Source: Chthoniobacterales bacterium
GTDB taxonomy: Bacteria > Verrucomicrobiota > Verrucomicrobiia > Chthoniobacterales > DYNR01
DNA length: 37,884 nucleotides
Direction: 5' to 3'
Assembly: GCA_026418675.1 (NCBI GenBank)
Contig: JAOAAX010000008.1
Location: forward strand, 1-37,884
A program made the position numbers and the translations under genes. The notes below the pieces were generated by a model that was not told where the DNA came from, searched no databases, and worked only from the letters and a program-made list of their open reading frames with translations. Shown here one piece after another: positions 8,090 through 15,588 of this stretch. The stretch's first letter is position 1; each line of letters opens with the position of its first letter.

Positions 8090-8497
8090 CTATTTTTGGT
8101 AGGTTCCGAAGATGACATTGATGGCGCCAGCTTCACTTGCCATGCGCATGAATTCTTTGATTTTCTTGCCGGGAGTGGAAGCGTCGGCGCGGACGTAGAT
8201 GCGGAGAGGGGGGAAATCAATAAAGCGTTGTTTAAGGTAGGCGAGGACTTCGTCTTTGGAGGCGGGGCGTTGGCCGATGAAGTAATTGCCCTGGGCGTCA
8301 ATGCTAATGATGTCGCGGTTGGAGAGGTCCTCTGGGATGATGGCGTTAGAGGCGATGGGGAGGTTGATGTCCACTTTGATTTGTTCTTTGGAGATTTTGG
8401 TTGTGACCATGAAGAAGACGAGGAGGAGGAAGGTCATGTCTATCATGGGAGCGAGTTGGAAGCCAACTTCGTCGTCTTGTTTTTTGGGGAGGCGCAT
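8090..8497 (-). CDS. exbD: ExbD/TolR biopolymer transport protein (first copy)
   Basis: 135 residues from the chosen ATG. The open frame continues upstream to 8644, but that would overlap exbB by about 100 bases, and the family begins as here with MRLPKKQDDEVGFQLAPMID. The membrane helix APMIDMTFLLLVFFMVTTK has the essential Asp. The periplasmic domain ends EFMRMASEAGAINVIFGT. It lies 43 bases after exbB and 18 before the second exbD. The nucleotide stretch encoding the membrane helix is almost identical to that of the second copy (45 of 48 bases), although the rest of the proteins differ. Confidence 0.93.
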   Translation of the reverse strand: MRLPKKQDDEVGFQLAPMIDMTFLLLVFFMVTTKISKEQIKVDINLPIASNAIIPEDLSNRDIISIDAQGNYFIGQRPASKDEVLAYLKQRFIDFPPLRIYVRADASTPGKKIKEFMRMASEAGAINVIFGTYQK

Positions 8498-8540
8498 GGG
8501 AGGAGGTTTGAGTAGGAAGGGGGTGGATGAAGAGTTGGGA

Positions 8541-9410
8541 TTACGCTGGTGAAGCGTCGGTAGGGGCACCTTGTCCTGTGGGGTGGGCGTGGGAGAATTC
8601 AGCAGTAGCTCCCTCAAGCTTGAGTTCGCCGGAAAGGATGTCAATCATGAAGGTGACACGTTTTTGGATGTTGGAGATAGTCATGGTGAGCTTGTTGCGG
8701 AAGTAGAAGTAGAAGAACATGGCTGGGATGCCGACGATGAGGCCGGAGGCGGTGGTGATCATGGCTTCGCCAATGCCTCCTGCGAGGTCTTGGGGCTCGG
8801 AGCGGCCAGCTGCGAGCTGATCGAAGCTTTGGATCATGCCTGTGACTGTGCCGAGGAGGCCGAGCATGGGGCCGATGGTTGCGAAGACGTTGAGGTAGTT
8901 GACCCATTGCATGAGGCGGGTTTCTTCGTTAGAAAGGGTTTCAGCCGCGGCTTGCTCCATGGAGACTTTGTTGGCGAGGTCGCGCTCGAAGTTGACTTTG
9001 AGGAGCGCTGCGGCCATGGTGTTTGCAAAGACGGAAGGTTGGGCTTGGCAAAGTTGATAGGCGTTGGCGGCATCGCGCTGCTGCATGTATTGGCCCATGG
9101 CTTCGACTTGCGTTTTGGGGAGCATCTTAGAGGGATTGATTTGAATGAAGCAATAGACGGCGACAGCGACAGTGCCAATAGAGCAGAGGAGGAGAGGATA
9201 CATGAGTGGACCGCCGGCATTGAACAGGTCGAGTGCGGTTTTTTCCTTGACGGCTGGGGGAGGAGGGGCCGAAGTTGGGGTTTGGGATTGGGCAGTTTGA
9301 GCGGTTTGAGCGAGGGAAGGGGCAGCAAGGGCGATGCAGAAGGAAGCAAGGAGGGCGAGGAGGGCGAGTTGGGGGATGGGTTTTTGTGGCTGGGTGAGAG
9401 TGAAGTTCAT
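8541..9410 (-). CDS. exbB: MotA/TolQ/ExbB proton channel family protein with signal peptide
   Basis: 289 residues from the ATG at 9410. This start was chosen because it gives a clean signal peptide (LALLALLASFCIALAAPSLAQ) ahead of a Gln/Thr/Pro-rich linker. The frame is open further upstream but without a plausible leader. The core has three membrane helices: GPLMYPLLLCSIGTVAVAVY, then LNVFATIGPMLGLLGTVTGM, then GEAMITTASGLIVGIPAMFF. The last two carry the family signature (GLLGTVTGMI, TASGLIVGIPA). This is the pentameric channel part of a PMF-driven motor. A cleaved leader plus linker before helix 1 occurs in the longer ExbB proteins of several Gram-negative groups. Gaps of 67 bases upstream and 43 downstream fit an operon with the TPR genes, both exbD genes and the VWA gene. 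Confidence 0.93.
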   Translation of the reverse strand: MNFTLTQPQKPIPQLALLALLASFCIALAAPSLAQTAQTAQSQTPTSAPPPPAVKEKTALDLFNAGGPLMYPLLLCSIGTVAVAVYCFIQINPSKMLPKTQVEAMGQYMQQRDAANAYQLCQAQPSVFANTMAAALLKVNFERDLANKVSMEQAAAETLSNEETRLMQWVNYLNVFATIGPMLGLLGTVTGMIQSFDQLAAGRSEPQDLAGGIGEAMITTASGLIVGIPAMFFYFYFRNKLTMTISNIQKRVTFMIDILSGELKLEGATAEFSHAHPTGQGAPTDASPA

Positions 9411-9477
9411 GGATCGATAGCTGCAGCAGTTTTGCTTTTGGTGGAGGAGGGGGTAGGTTCGGGGTTGTGAGGGAGGG

Positions 9478-10641
9478 TTAAGGGATGGCGTTTTGGGCAT
9501 GGGTTTCATAGTCTTCTTGTTGGATTTCTTTGGGTAAGGATTCAAGGAAACGGGATGCTTTCTGTGCGTAGGGGGATTCTGGATAAATGGTTACGAGGTC
9601 GCGTGCGGCTTCGCGGGCCTGGGGGAGTTCGCCGTTGTGTTGGTAGAGCTGGACAGCGGACCAAAGGCCCTGGGATGCTGATTCGATTTCTGTTCCGAAG
9701 AATAGGTAAGGGAAGAGGTAAAAATCGAGAGCGCGGTTGTAGAGGCGGTCGCGTTCTGGGCGAATGAATTTATCTTCTTGCCAACGGGGATTTTTGGTTT
9801 CGAGGTTGCGGAGTTCTGATTCTGCAGCGGAGGCGAGGATGAGCTTGGATTCAATCAGGATGGCTGGGTCTTCGTTTTTTTCTGCAAGGGCTTCTGCCTC
9901 TGAGACAGCTTCTGCGGCGCGGCCGGTGGCGATGAGAGAGCGGAGGCGGCCGCTTTGGGCCAAGGCGCGGTCGGCTGAGTTCCAGGCATTTTTTTCGATG
10001 TTCTGGAAAATTTCAAAGGAGCGGGAGCGGATGGCTGGGTTTGGGTTTTGGAGCAAAAGGTTTGCGTAACGCAAGCCGACTTTTGCGGCGATGGAACGGG
10101 GGATGGGGAGGAATTTCTCATGGAAGCCCCAAAGGCGAGCTGCGGCAAATAAGTCTGGCTGGGAGGTGGGAGTGAGGAATTCTTTAAGTTCTGGAGTTAA
10201 GGCGAATTCGATGCGTTCGACTTCTGATCGGGGGATGGTGATAGTAGCAGGGGGTTGGCCGGGAATAACGATTTTTTGTAGGCGGATGACGCCAGCGTCC
10301 ATTCCTGCGATGGAGCCTTCTGCGGTTCGGCCGTTTCGGAGGAAAATGACGTCGAGATTTAGAGGGAGGGAGTCCTCTTCGCTTTGGGATGTAGAGGGAG
10401 GGGTGTGGGTTTGTGGGGTGGTAGGGGGAGCTGGAGGAGGGGTGAGGTTGGATGAGGGTTGCTGGGCTTGGAGGTTTGATGCGAGCAGGATTGCAGAAGC
10501 TGAGAGTAGGCAAAGAGGTGCGAGAAAGTTTTTGGAGGAGGGGCGGGCTTGGTGAGCGGCTAGTTTGTTTGAGGGAGAAAATGGGTGCAAAAGAGGAGGG
10601 CGTAGGGGTGACAGGAGAAGAATTAGGAGGCGGAAGAGCAT
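9478..10641 (-). CDS. Exported helical-repeat protein with N-terminal SH3-like strand region
   Basis: 387 residues. The N-terminus is hydrophobic in two blocks. The second (FLAPLCLLSASAILLASNLQAQ) looks like a signal peptide, but no later start codon precedes it, so the ATG at 10641 is used. A Pro/Thr-rich linker is followed by a small beta region (VIFLRNGRTAEGSIAGMDAGVIRLQK, continuing to a VERIEF end) that resembles an Sm/SH3-like barrel. Helical pairs of TPR type follow (about residues 190-380, ending with AREAARDLVTIYPESPYAQKA). It begins 6 bases after the large TPR gene and precedes exbB by 67, so it belongs to the motor cluster. A periplasmic scaffold or adaptor role, comparable with CpoB/YbgF of the Tol system, is inference. 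Confidence 0.8.
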   Translation of the reverse strand: MLFRLLILLLSPLRPPLLHPFSPSNKLAAHQARPSSKNFLAPLCLLSASAILLASNLQAQQPSSNLTPPPAPPTTPQTHTPPSTSQSEEDSLPLNLDVIFLRNGRTAEGSIAGMDAGVIRLQKIVIPGQPPATITIPRSEVERIEFALTPELKEFLTPTSQPDLFAAARLWGFHEKFLPIPRSIAAKVGLRYANLLLQNPNPAIRSRSFEIFQNIEKNAWNSADRALAQSGRLRSLIATGRAAEAVSEAEALAEKNEDPAILIESKLILASAAESELRNLETKNPRWQEDKFIRPERDRLYNRALDFYLFPYLFFGTEIESASQGLWSAVQLYQHNGELPQAREAARDLVTIYPESPYAQKASRFLESLPKEIQQEDYETHAQNAIP

Positions 10642-10647
10642 GAGGGA

Positions 10648-13600
10648 TTAGGTTTTCGGTGTGGGTTCTGGGTTTTGTTTGGGTTGGGGTTTTTCCTGCG
10701 GGGGGCCGCCTAAAGCTTGCAATCGTTGCTGGGCTAATTTAGTTTCTTCAAAATTTTGCAATTCTGAGGCGGCGAGGAGTTCTGCGTAGGTGCGGCGAGC
10801 TGCTTCGGTGTCGCGGAGTTTTTCGAAGGCTTCGCCGCTGCGGAGGTAAGCTTTTGCGACCCAGTCGCGCCAGCGGCCGTGCATGATGTAGATTCGTTGG
10901 AAATAAGGGACGGCGAGCTGGGGTTTGCCTTCGGCTAAATGGAGTTCGCCGATGCGGTAAAGGGCTTCTGCTTTGTCCCTGCCGGTGGCGGATTGGTCGG
11001 ATAAGAGAGATTCGAGAGTTTTTTTTGCTTCTTGGAATTGGTTACGTTTTTGTTCGATTTCGGCTTTAGCGAATAAGACGCGTGGAGTGTGACGGCTGCC
11101 GACGGTTTCTTTTAGGAAGCGCTGGAAGGTGGACATGGCATCGTCGAGGCGGCCTGTGCGGAGTTCAGCGAGGCCGATTTCAGCGAGGGCGCGATCTTTC
11201 TGAGGAGCACGAGGGTTCCAGCGGACGAGTTCGCGGAATAGTTGGAGAGCACCGATATCGTCGCCGATTTCGAGGCGGGCTTCAGCTAAATCTGCAAGGA
11301 TAGCTGGGCTTGTGGTTGAAGTGTCAACAGTTTTCGCTAATTCTAAAAGGACTTTCCGTGCACCGACGGGGTCGGAGCGTTTGCGAGCTTGGGCATCTGC
11401 CCAGCGGAGGCGGATGTCCATAGGGGAACCTTGTGGGAACTTTGAACGTAGATCAGATAAGCGCTGGAAATATTGGTTTTGGCCGTCTTCGCCAGGATAG
11501 AGTTTTTGGAGGGCAGAAAACATGTCCTCAACACCTTGGATGAGGGGATCGTTCCCCAATTCGGAGATAGCTTTCCAGTAGCGTTCTTTGGCTTCGTTTT
11601 CACGGCCTTGCTGGCGGTCGGCCCAACCGATTAGATAGATGGCTTCTGCGAGGCGCGAGCTTCGTGGGTTTTCATGTGCGAATTTTAGCAAGTGGTTTCT
11701 AAGGGCATCGTAGTCCTCCATGAGTTTGAGCGCTTTGGCAGTTTTGAAGACGCCCTCTTCGTAGAAGCGCGTTTTTTCTTTGGGGATAGCGGCATAGACT
11801 TGGATTCCTTCCTCGATGCGCCCTTCGTTTAAGAGTGCATCGCCGAGCAAAACCCTGGCCTCTGCTTCGTTTTCGTGGCCTGGGTGTTCTTCAAGGAAGG
11901 CGCGGAGTTCTGGGATGGAGGTTGCGAAGTCCATTTTGCTATGAGCAGCGTAAGCGCGGCGAAATTTCGCTGCGCCAGAAAAAGCACCGCTTGGGTGCTT
12001 TTTCAGGTAGTCGGAGAGGACTTTCCTCGATTCGTCGTATTTTTCTTGTAGGGAAAGTGCTACACCCAGCCAATAATGAGAGGCTTCCTGAAGATCGCTC
12101 TTGGGATATTTGCTTAAAAACTCTTCAAATTTTTTTGCTGCTTCGTCATTTTTTTCAGCGAGTAAATGAGTAAAAGCTGCCATGAAGGAGGCACGTGGAG
12201 CGAATTCTGAAGTGGGGAATTGGTTTAGGATTTGATGGAAGGTTTCGAAGCTTGCAGTGTAATCGGTGGTTTGTTGCTCGGCTACGCCGCGGAGGTAGAG
12301 GACAAGAGGGAGGGAGGGGGATTTTGGGAATTTGAGCTCGAATTCTTTTGCGGCGGCAATGGTTTTGTCATGGCGTGGTATGGCATTCCATGCTTGGACG
12401 AGAGCGACGGAGGCTTGCTCGACAATTGGGCTGGGTGGCATCGTGGCGAGCATGTCCTCGAGGATTAAGGCGGCTTCGCGGTGGCGTTCCATCGCCAAGT
12501 AAGCATTGGCCAAGCGGAACCTGAGAGCTGCATCGAAATTTCCGTCGGCTACGAGTTTTTGGAAGTTGTCAATTTCGCGCTCAACTTTAGCGATCATTTG
12601 GCCGACGAGGTATTTTTCGTAGGGATCGGCTTTTGGGTTAGCATCGAGGGCTTCCTTTCTGGATTTGAGAGCTTCGAGGCGGGCTTCTTGATGGCGGAGG
12701 ATTCGCTCTGCTTTCCAAATTCGTTGGAGGCAACGGATGGCTTTGCGGAGTTCGGCTTTTTCGAGGAAAGCGGCACCGAGCTGGAGGGTGAGGGTTTGGA
12801 AGGCAGCTACCTGTGCGTTTTGACCGATGTTTGGGAATTCTTGGACTACGACGGAGAGAGCGCGATCGAAGTTAGTAGGTTCCGATTCTGCAGCGCGAAG
12901 TAAGGAGTAGAGTTGTTGGACAGTAGCTCTTCCGCGATTGTCTTGAGAAAGGGAAGGCCTGAGTTTGTCGAAATAATCGGCGGCTTCTTGGAATTTTTCC
13001 TCGAGGAGGAGGCAAGAGCCAATGAGGATGCGGGCTTCTGGTAGGTAACGTGCCATTTTGTTTCGCATCAACCAGAAGGGGTTTTGGGGTTGAGCGTTTG
13101 GGAACTGAGCGAGGAATTGTTCGAAGCTCTGTCTAGCAGCAGTTGGCTGCTGTTGGCTCATTTGGCAAACACCGTTCCAGAAGAGCAATTCCTGTCGCTG
13201 AGGAGGATCGAGAGGAGGCTGGCAGGCTAAGGCAAGAGGGATTTCATTTGCAGCCGCAGCGAAGTTTTTGCTTTGGAGCAAGGCGATGCAAAGCGAGTAT
13301 CTGACTTTGGGGAGGAGATGGGCTACTTCGGGAGCAGAACCGTAGCTTTTCAGGAAAGAGGCATAGAAGCCGGCTGCGCGTGGCCAATCTTTTGCCTGAA
13401 AAGCGACGTCGGCTTCGACAATCAGCTCGTCGGCGGTTCGTGAGGAGGCTTCAGGGGGAATAGGAATTTCGCAGACGGGATTTTCTGATGGTTTTGCTTG
13501 GGATTGTTCGGCGGAATTCGCGACGGAATGGTTTCTGCTGGTGGTTTTGGAATTAGGGGTATTTTTTGGAGGGGTATTTTTTGGAGTTTGTGCCTCTGAG

Positions 13601-13695
13601 GGTTGGGGAGTTATTAATGAGGCAAAAAGCAACCCCAATGTCCAAAGGCAAAGGGATTTGCAGAGGCAAATCCAGATGGCACATTTGGCCGGCAT
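10648..13695 (-). CDS. Large exported tetratricopeptide-repeat protein (1015 aa)
   Basis: A signal peptide (residues 1-36, LCLWTLGLLFASLITPQPSEAQ) precedes a low-complexity Thr/Asn/Lys stretch. A run of TPR-type helix pairs then fills almost the whole protein, for example FQAKDWPRAAGFYASFLKSY, LAEKNDEAAKKFEEFLSKYP, LQEKYDESRKVLSDYLKKHP and TGRLDDAMSTFQRFLKETVG. The YP/HP ends before each new repeat are typical of the BamD/YbgF (outer membrane lipoprotein and Tol-associated) TPR subclass. The C-terminus is a Pro/Lys/Gln tail. It is the first gene of the ExbB/ExbD/VWA cluster and is followed by the next gene after 6 bases. No enzyme domain is seen. I infer a periplasmic protein-binding scaffold that works with the motor. 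Confidence 0.88.
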   Translation of the reverse strand: MPAKCAIWICLCKSLCLWTLGLLFASLITPQPSEAQTPKNTPPKNTPNSKTTSRNHSVANSAEQSQAKPSENPVCEIPIPPEASSRTADELIVEADVAFQAKDWPRAAGFYASFLKSYGSAPEVAHLLPKVRYSLCIALLQSKNFAAAANEIPLALACQPPLDPPQRQELLFWNGVCQMSQQQPTAARQSFEQFLAQFPNAQPQNPFWLMRNKMARYLPEARILIGSCLLLEEKFQEAADYFDKLRPSLSQDNRGRATVQQLYSLLRAAESEPTNFDRALSVVVQEFPNIGQNAQVAAFQTLTLQLGAAFLEKAELRKAIRCLQRIWKAERILRHQEARLEALKSRKEALDANPKADPYEKYLVGQMIAKVEREIDNFQKLVADGNFDAALRFRLANAYLAMERHREAALILEDMLATMPPSPIVEQASVALVQAWNAIPRHDKTIAAAKEFELKFPKSPSLPLVLYLRGVAEQQTTDYTASFETFHQILNQFPTSEFAPRASFMAAFTHLLAEKNDEAAKKFEEFLSKYPKSDLQEASHYWLGVALSLQEKYDESRKVLSDYLKKHPSGAFSGAAKFRRAYAAHSKMDFATSIPELRAFLEEHPGHENEAEARVLLGDALLNEGRIEEGIQVYAAIPKEKTRFYEEGVFKTAKALKLMEDYDALRNHLLKFAHENPRSSRLAEAIYLIGWADRQQGRENEAKERYWKAISELGNDPLIQGVEDMFSALQKLYPGEDGQNQYFQRLSDLRSKFPQGSPMDIRLRWADAQARKRSDPVGARKVLLELAKTVDTSTTSPAILADLAEARLEIGDDIGALQLFRELVRWNPRAPQKDRALAEIGLAELRTGRLDDAMSTFQRFLKETVGSRHTPRVLFAKAEIEQKRNQFQEAKKTLESLLSDQSATGRDKAEALYRIGELHLAEGKPQLAVPYFQRIYIMHGRWRDWVAKAYLRSGEAFEKLRDTEAARRTYAELLAASELQNFEETKLAQQRLQALGGPPQEKPQPKQNPEPTPKT

Positions 13696-13769
13696 TAAAT
13701 TTTGGTAATACAGCAGCTGGCGTAATAAAGGGGCAGAGTGGATTTGTGAAAAATTTGTAAAGAAGGGCG

Positions 13770-14732
13770 TTAGGAAAGGGGAGTTTTATGCTCTTGGACT
13801 GGAGGGGTTTTAGACTGTAATTCTTGTGCTAAGCGTTCGAGTTCTGGAACAGGGATGCCTGCTTTTCTAGCGGCATGGAGTGGGCGGAGCCAAATTGGCT
13901 CCAACTCGATGGTTTTGCCTGCCAACCAGTCGAGGAGGGTGGAGGGCATATAGTCGCCCATTTTGCGGGTATCTTCGATTTGCTGGTCAAGGAATTGTGG
14001 CTCGATGAGGAAGCCGTAGGCGTTAGCTACGGTTCGGATTTCTTCCATGAGGGCTTTGCAGCGTTTGAAGCCTTTGACGGATTGGAGGACTTGGTTGACT
14101 CCGACGCCGCCGAGGACAATCGTCAAACCATTGAAAGGGACGTTCCAAATTAGCTTTCGCCAACGGGCTTCTGCTAAATTGCTGACGCATTGGACATCGA
14201 GGCCGGCTTGCTGCCATCTGGCGGCGAGGTGTTCAAGCTCTGGGGTTGGGTTGCCGGTTGCCTGTCCTAATTTCATCCGTCCGTATCCGAAATGGCGGAC
14301 TTTTCCTGGTTCTATTCGATTGAGGCAAACGAAACAAAGGCCGCCAGCGATTTGATTTTTGGGGATGAAGGGGGCGAATTCCTCTTCGTTTCCCAAGCCG
14401 TTTTGGAGGATGAGGAGGCGTGAGCCTTGGTTGGCGAGGCGTTGGAGTTTTGGGGCGATTTGCTGATTTGCGGTTGCTTTTGTAGCCAGGAGGATCCAAT
14501 CGGCATGATCAACTTCGTCGAGAGATTGGAAGCAAGTGGGTTTATTTATGACAAGCTTATCCGTATTGCTAAGAATTTGGATTCCTTCGGTTTTTATTTT
14601 TTCGATTGCGGTTTGGACGATGAAAGCGACATCTGCGTTGGTGGTGGCGAGTTTGGCTCCGTAGAAGAGGCCTACTGCACCGGCTCCGACGACGACGATG
14701 CGCAACTTTTTCGAGGACAAGTTGGTGTCCAT
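13770..14732 (-). CDS. panE: 2-dehydropantoate 2-reductase (ketopantoate reductase)
   Basis: 320 residues, normal for the PanE/ApbA family. It reduces ketopantoate to pantoate with NADPH in pantothenate/CoA synthesis. The Rossmann motif RIVVVGAGAVGLFYGAKLA is at residues 10-28. ILLATKATANQQIAPKL and LLILQNGLGNEEEFAP are the family's second block, and the C-terminal domain begins with RWRKLIWNVPFNGLTIVLGG. The C-terminal helical part contains the expected YMPSTLLDWLAGKTIELEPIW. It lies between the toxin-antitoxin pair and the TPR cluster with gaps of 54 and 74 bases. Other pan genes are not in the window. The family also includes related reductases, so substrate identity is likely rather than proven. 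Confidence 0.9.
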   Translation of the reverse strand: MDTNLSSKKLRIVVVGAGAVGLFYGAKLATTNADVAFIVQTAIEKIKTEGIQILSNTDKLVINKPTCFQSLDEVDHADWILLATKATANQQIAPKLQRLANQGSRLLILQNGLGNEEEFAPFIPKNQIAGGLCFVCLNRIEPGKVRHFGYGRMKLGQATGNPTPELEHLAARWQQAGLDVQCVSNLAEARWRKLIWNVPFNGLTIVLGGVGVNQVLQSVKGFKRCKALMEEIRTVANAYGFLIEPQFLDQQIEDTRKMGDYMPSTLLDWLAGKTIELEPIWLRPLHAARKAGIPVPELERLAQELQSKTPPVQEHKTPLS

Positions 14733-14786
14733 TGAGAGGGGGTGCGAAAATCCCGCTCTTGTTGGGAGCTGAGCAGGATGGGAAAA

Positions 14787-15185
14787 TTATTTGCCGAGGC
14801 GCAATTGGGAGATGGAGCGAGTGGGGAGTTGGCTGAGGAGAGGGTCGTTGTGGACGAGGGTTGCTCCATGAATTTGAGCGGTTGCAGCGACGATTGCCTG
14901 GGAGAGCGGGAGTCGGGTTTTGATCTGCTCGCGAAGTTTCCAAGAGGCTTGAACGATTTGCATATCTACGGCTACAATGTCGAACATTTCCTCATAGGTT
15001 TCCCAATAAGTGGGGACTTTTGCGGCTGCGCCTTGCTTTTTTAAGAGCATGCCTAATTCCAACAAACTGAGTGCGCTGACGCAGATATCGTTTTCTAAAT
15101 CGGAGAGGAGGTGTTGGACTGTTTCTGCGCCATCTTCTTCGAAAACGTGGATGGCAAGTGCCGTGGTATCCAAACAATACTTCAT
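14787..15185 (-). CDS. vapC: PIN-domain (VapC-like) toxin with one acidic site residue replaced
   Basis: 132 residues, a typical PIN domain. It begins MKYCLDTTAL, where D6 is the first metal-binding Asp. E43 lies in SLLELG and D114 in LVHNDPLL. The third usual acid, the Asp in the common (P/A)DAxIAATA motif, is Gln here: LSQAIVAATA, Q96 (codon at 14898-14900). PIN toxins of this type cleave RNA, often tRNA, and are neutralised by the antitoxin encoded just upstream. The antitoxin stop is 3 bases before this start, the usual pairing. With three of four acids left, activity may be reduced or lost. Base composition differs from the surrounding chromosome. Confidence 0.87.
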   Translation of the reverse strand: MKYCLDTTALAIHVFEEDGAETVQHLLSDLENDICVSALSLLELGMLLKKQGAAAKVPTYWETYEEMFDIVAVDMQIVQASWKLREQIKTRLPLSQAIVAATAQIHGATLVHNDPLLSQLPTRSISQLRLGK

Positions 15186-15188
15186 TGA

Positions 15189-15422
15189 CTAGTCCTCCGA
15201 GTCGCGGATTTGCTGAACATCGGCAAGCACGCCGCTGCCCTTTGTGCGTTTGAGTCCCATGAGTTTTTTTCCGAGTTCACCGCGAGTTGGCAAAGGGCGA
15301 ACGATGACCGAACCATCTTGACCTTTTTCCCATTTGAGTCGCATTCCAATTTCCCACCCCATTTCGCGCATTAAGTCGGCAGGCAAGGTGACTTGGTTTT
15401 TTCCAGTAATTTTTGTTATCAT
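15189..15422 (-). CDS. vapB: AbrB/MazE-type antitoxin of the PIN-toxin pair
   Basis: 77 residues. The N-terminal swapped-hairpin AbrB fold is shown by KITGKNQVTLPADLMREMGW followed by GMRLKWE. The C-terminal tail (RGELGKKLMGLKRTKGSG onward) would wrap the toxin. It is first in a two-gene operon with the PIN toxin 3 bases on. Such antitoxins bind an inverted repeat in their own promoter. Upstream lies a 166-base AT-rich gap before ftsK that should hold the promoter. On the + strand this gene is C-rich over G for part of its length, opposite to its neighbours. Confidence 0.87.
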   Translation of the reverse strand: MITKITGKNQVTLPADLMREMGWEIGMRLKWEKGQDGSVIVRPLPTRGELGKKLMGLKRTKGSGVLADVQQIRDSED

Positions 15423-15588
15423 GGATATTGGGATGTAACTTGAAGTTTAAGAATTTTCAAGGCAAAGAACTACTTCGAAATTCTGAATTATCAAGGAGAA
15501 TGAAAGTGAAATTTTTTCCTTGAATTTAATGAATTATGGAGTTTTTTGGATATTTTTTGAAGTCTGGACGAGGTCTTTGGAGAAAAAG
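15423..15588. promoter_or_regulatory. AT-rich gap upstream of vapBC containing a hairpin
   Basis: This gap is much more A/T-rich than the genes around it. It holds an inverted repeat at 15491-15523 (TCAAGGAGAA paired with TTTTCCTTGA, one G-T pair, 13-base loop). It must contain the leftward promoter of the toxin-antitoxin pair and the end of the ftsK transcript. The hairpin could be an operator for the antitoxin or an ftsK transcript end, but no U tract follows it in the leftward direction, so a classical terminator is not supported. No firm -35/-10 pair is claimed. Confidence 0.45.

Noticed and set aside
15491-15523. Hairpin after ftsK as an intrinsic terminator
   Set aside because: The stem is A/T-rich and is not followed by a U tract in the leftward direction. 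Kept only as an unspecified regulatory hairpin.
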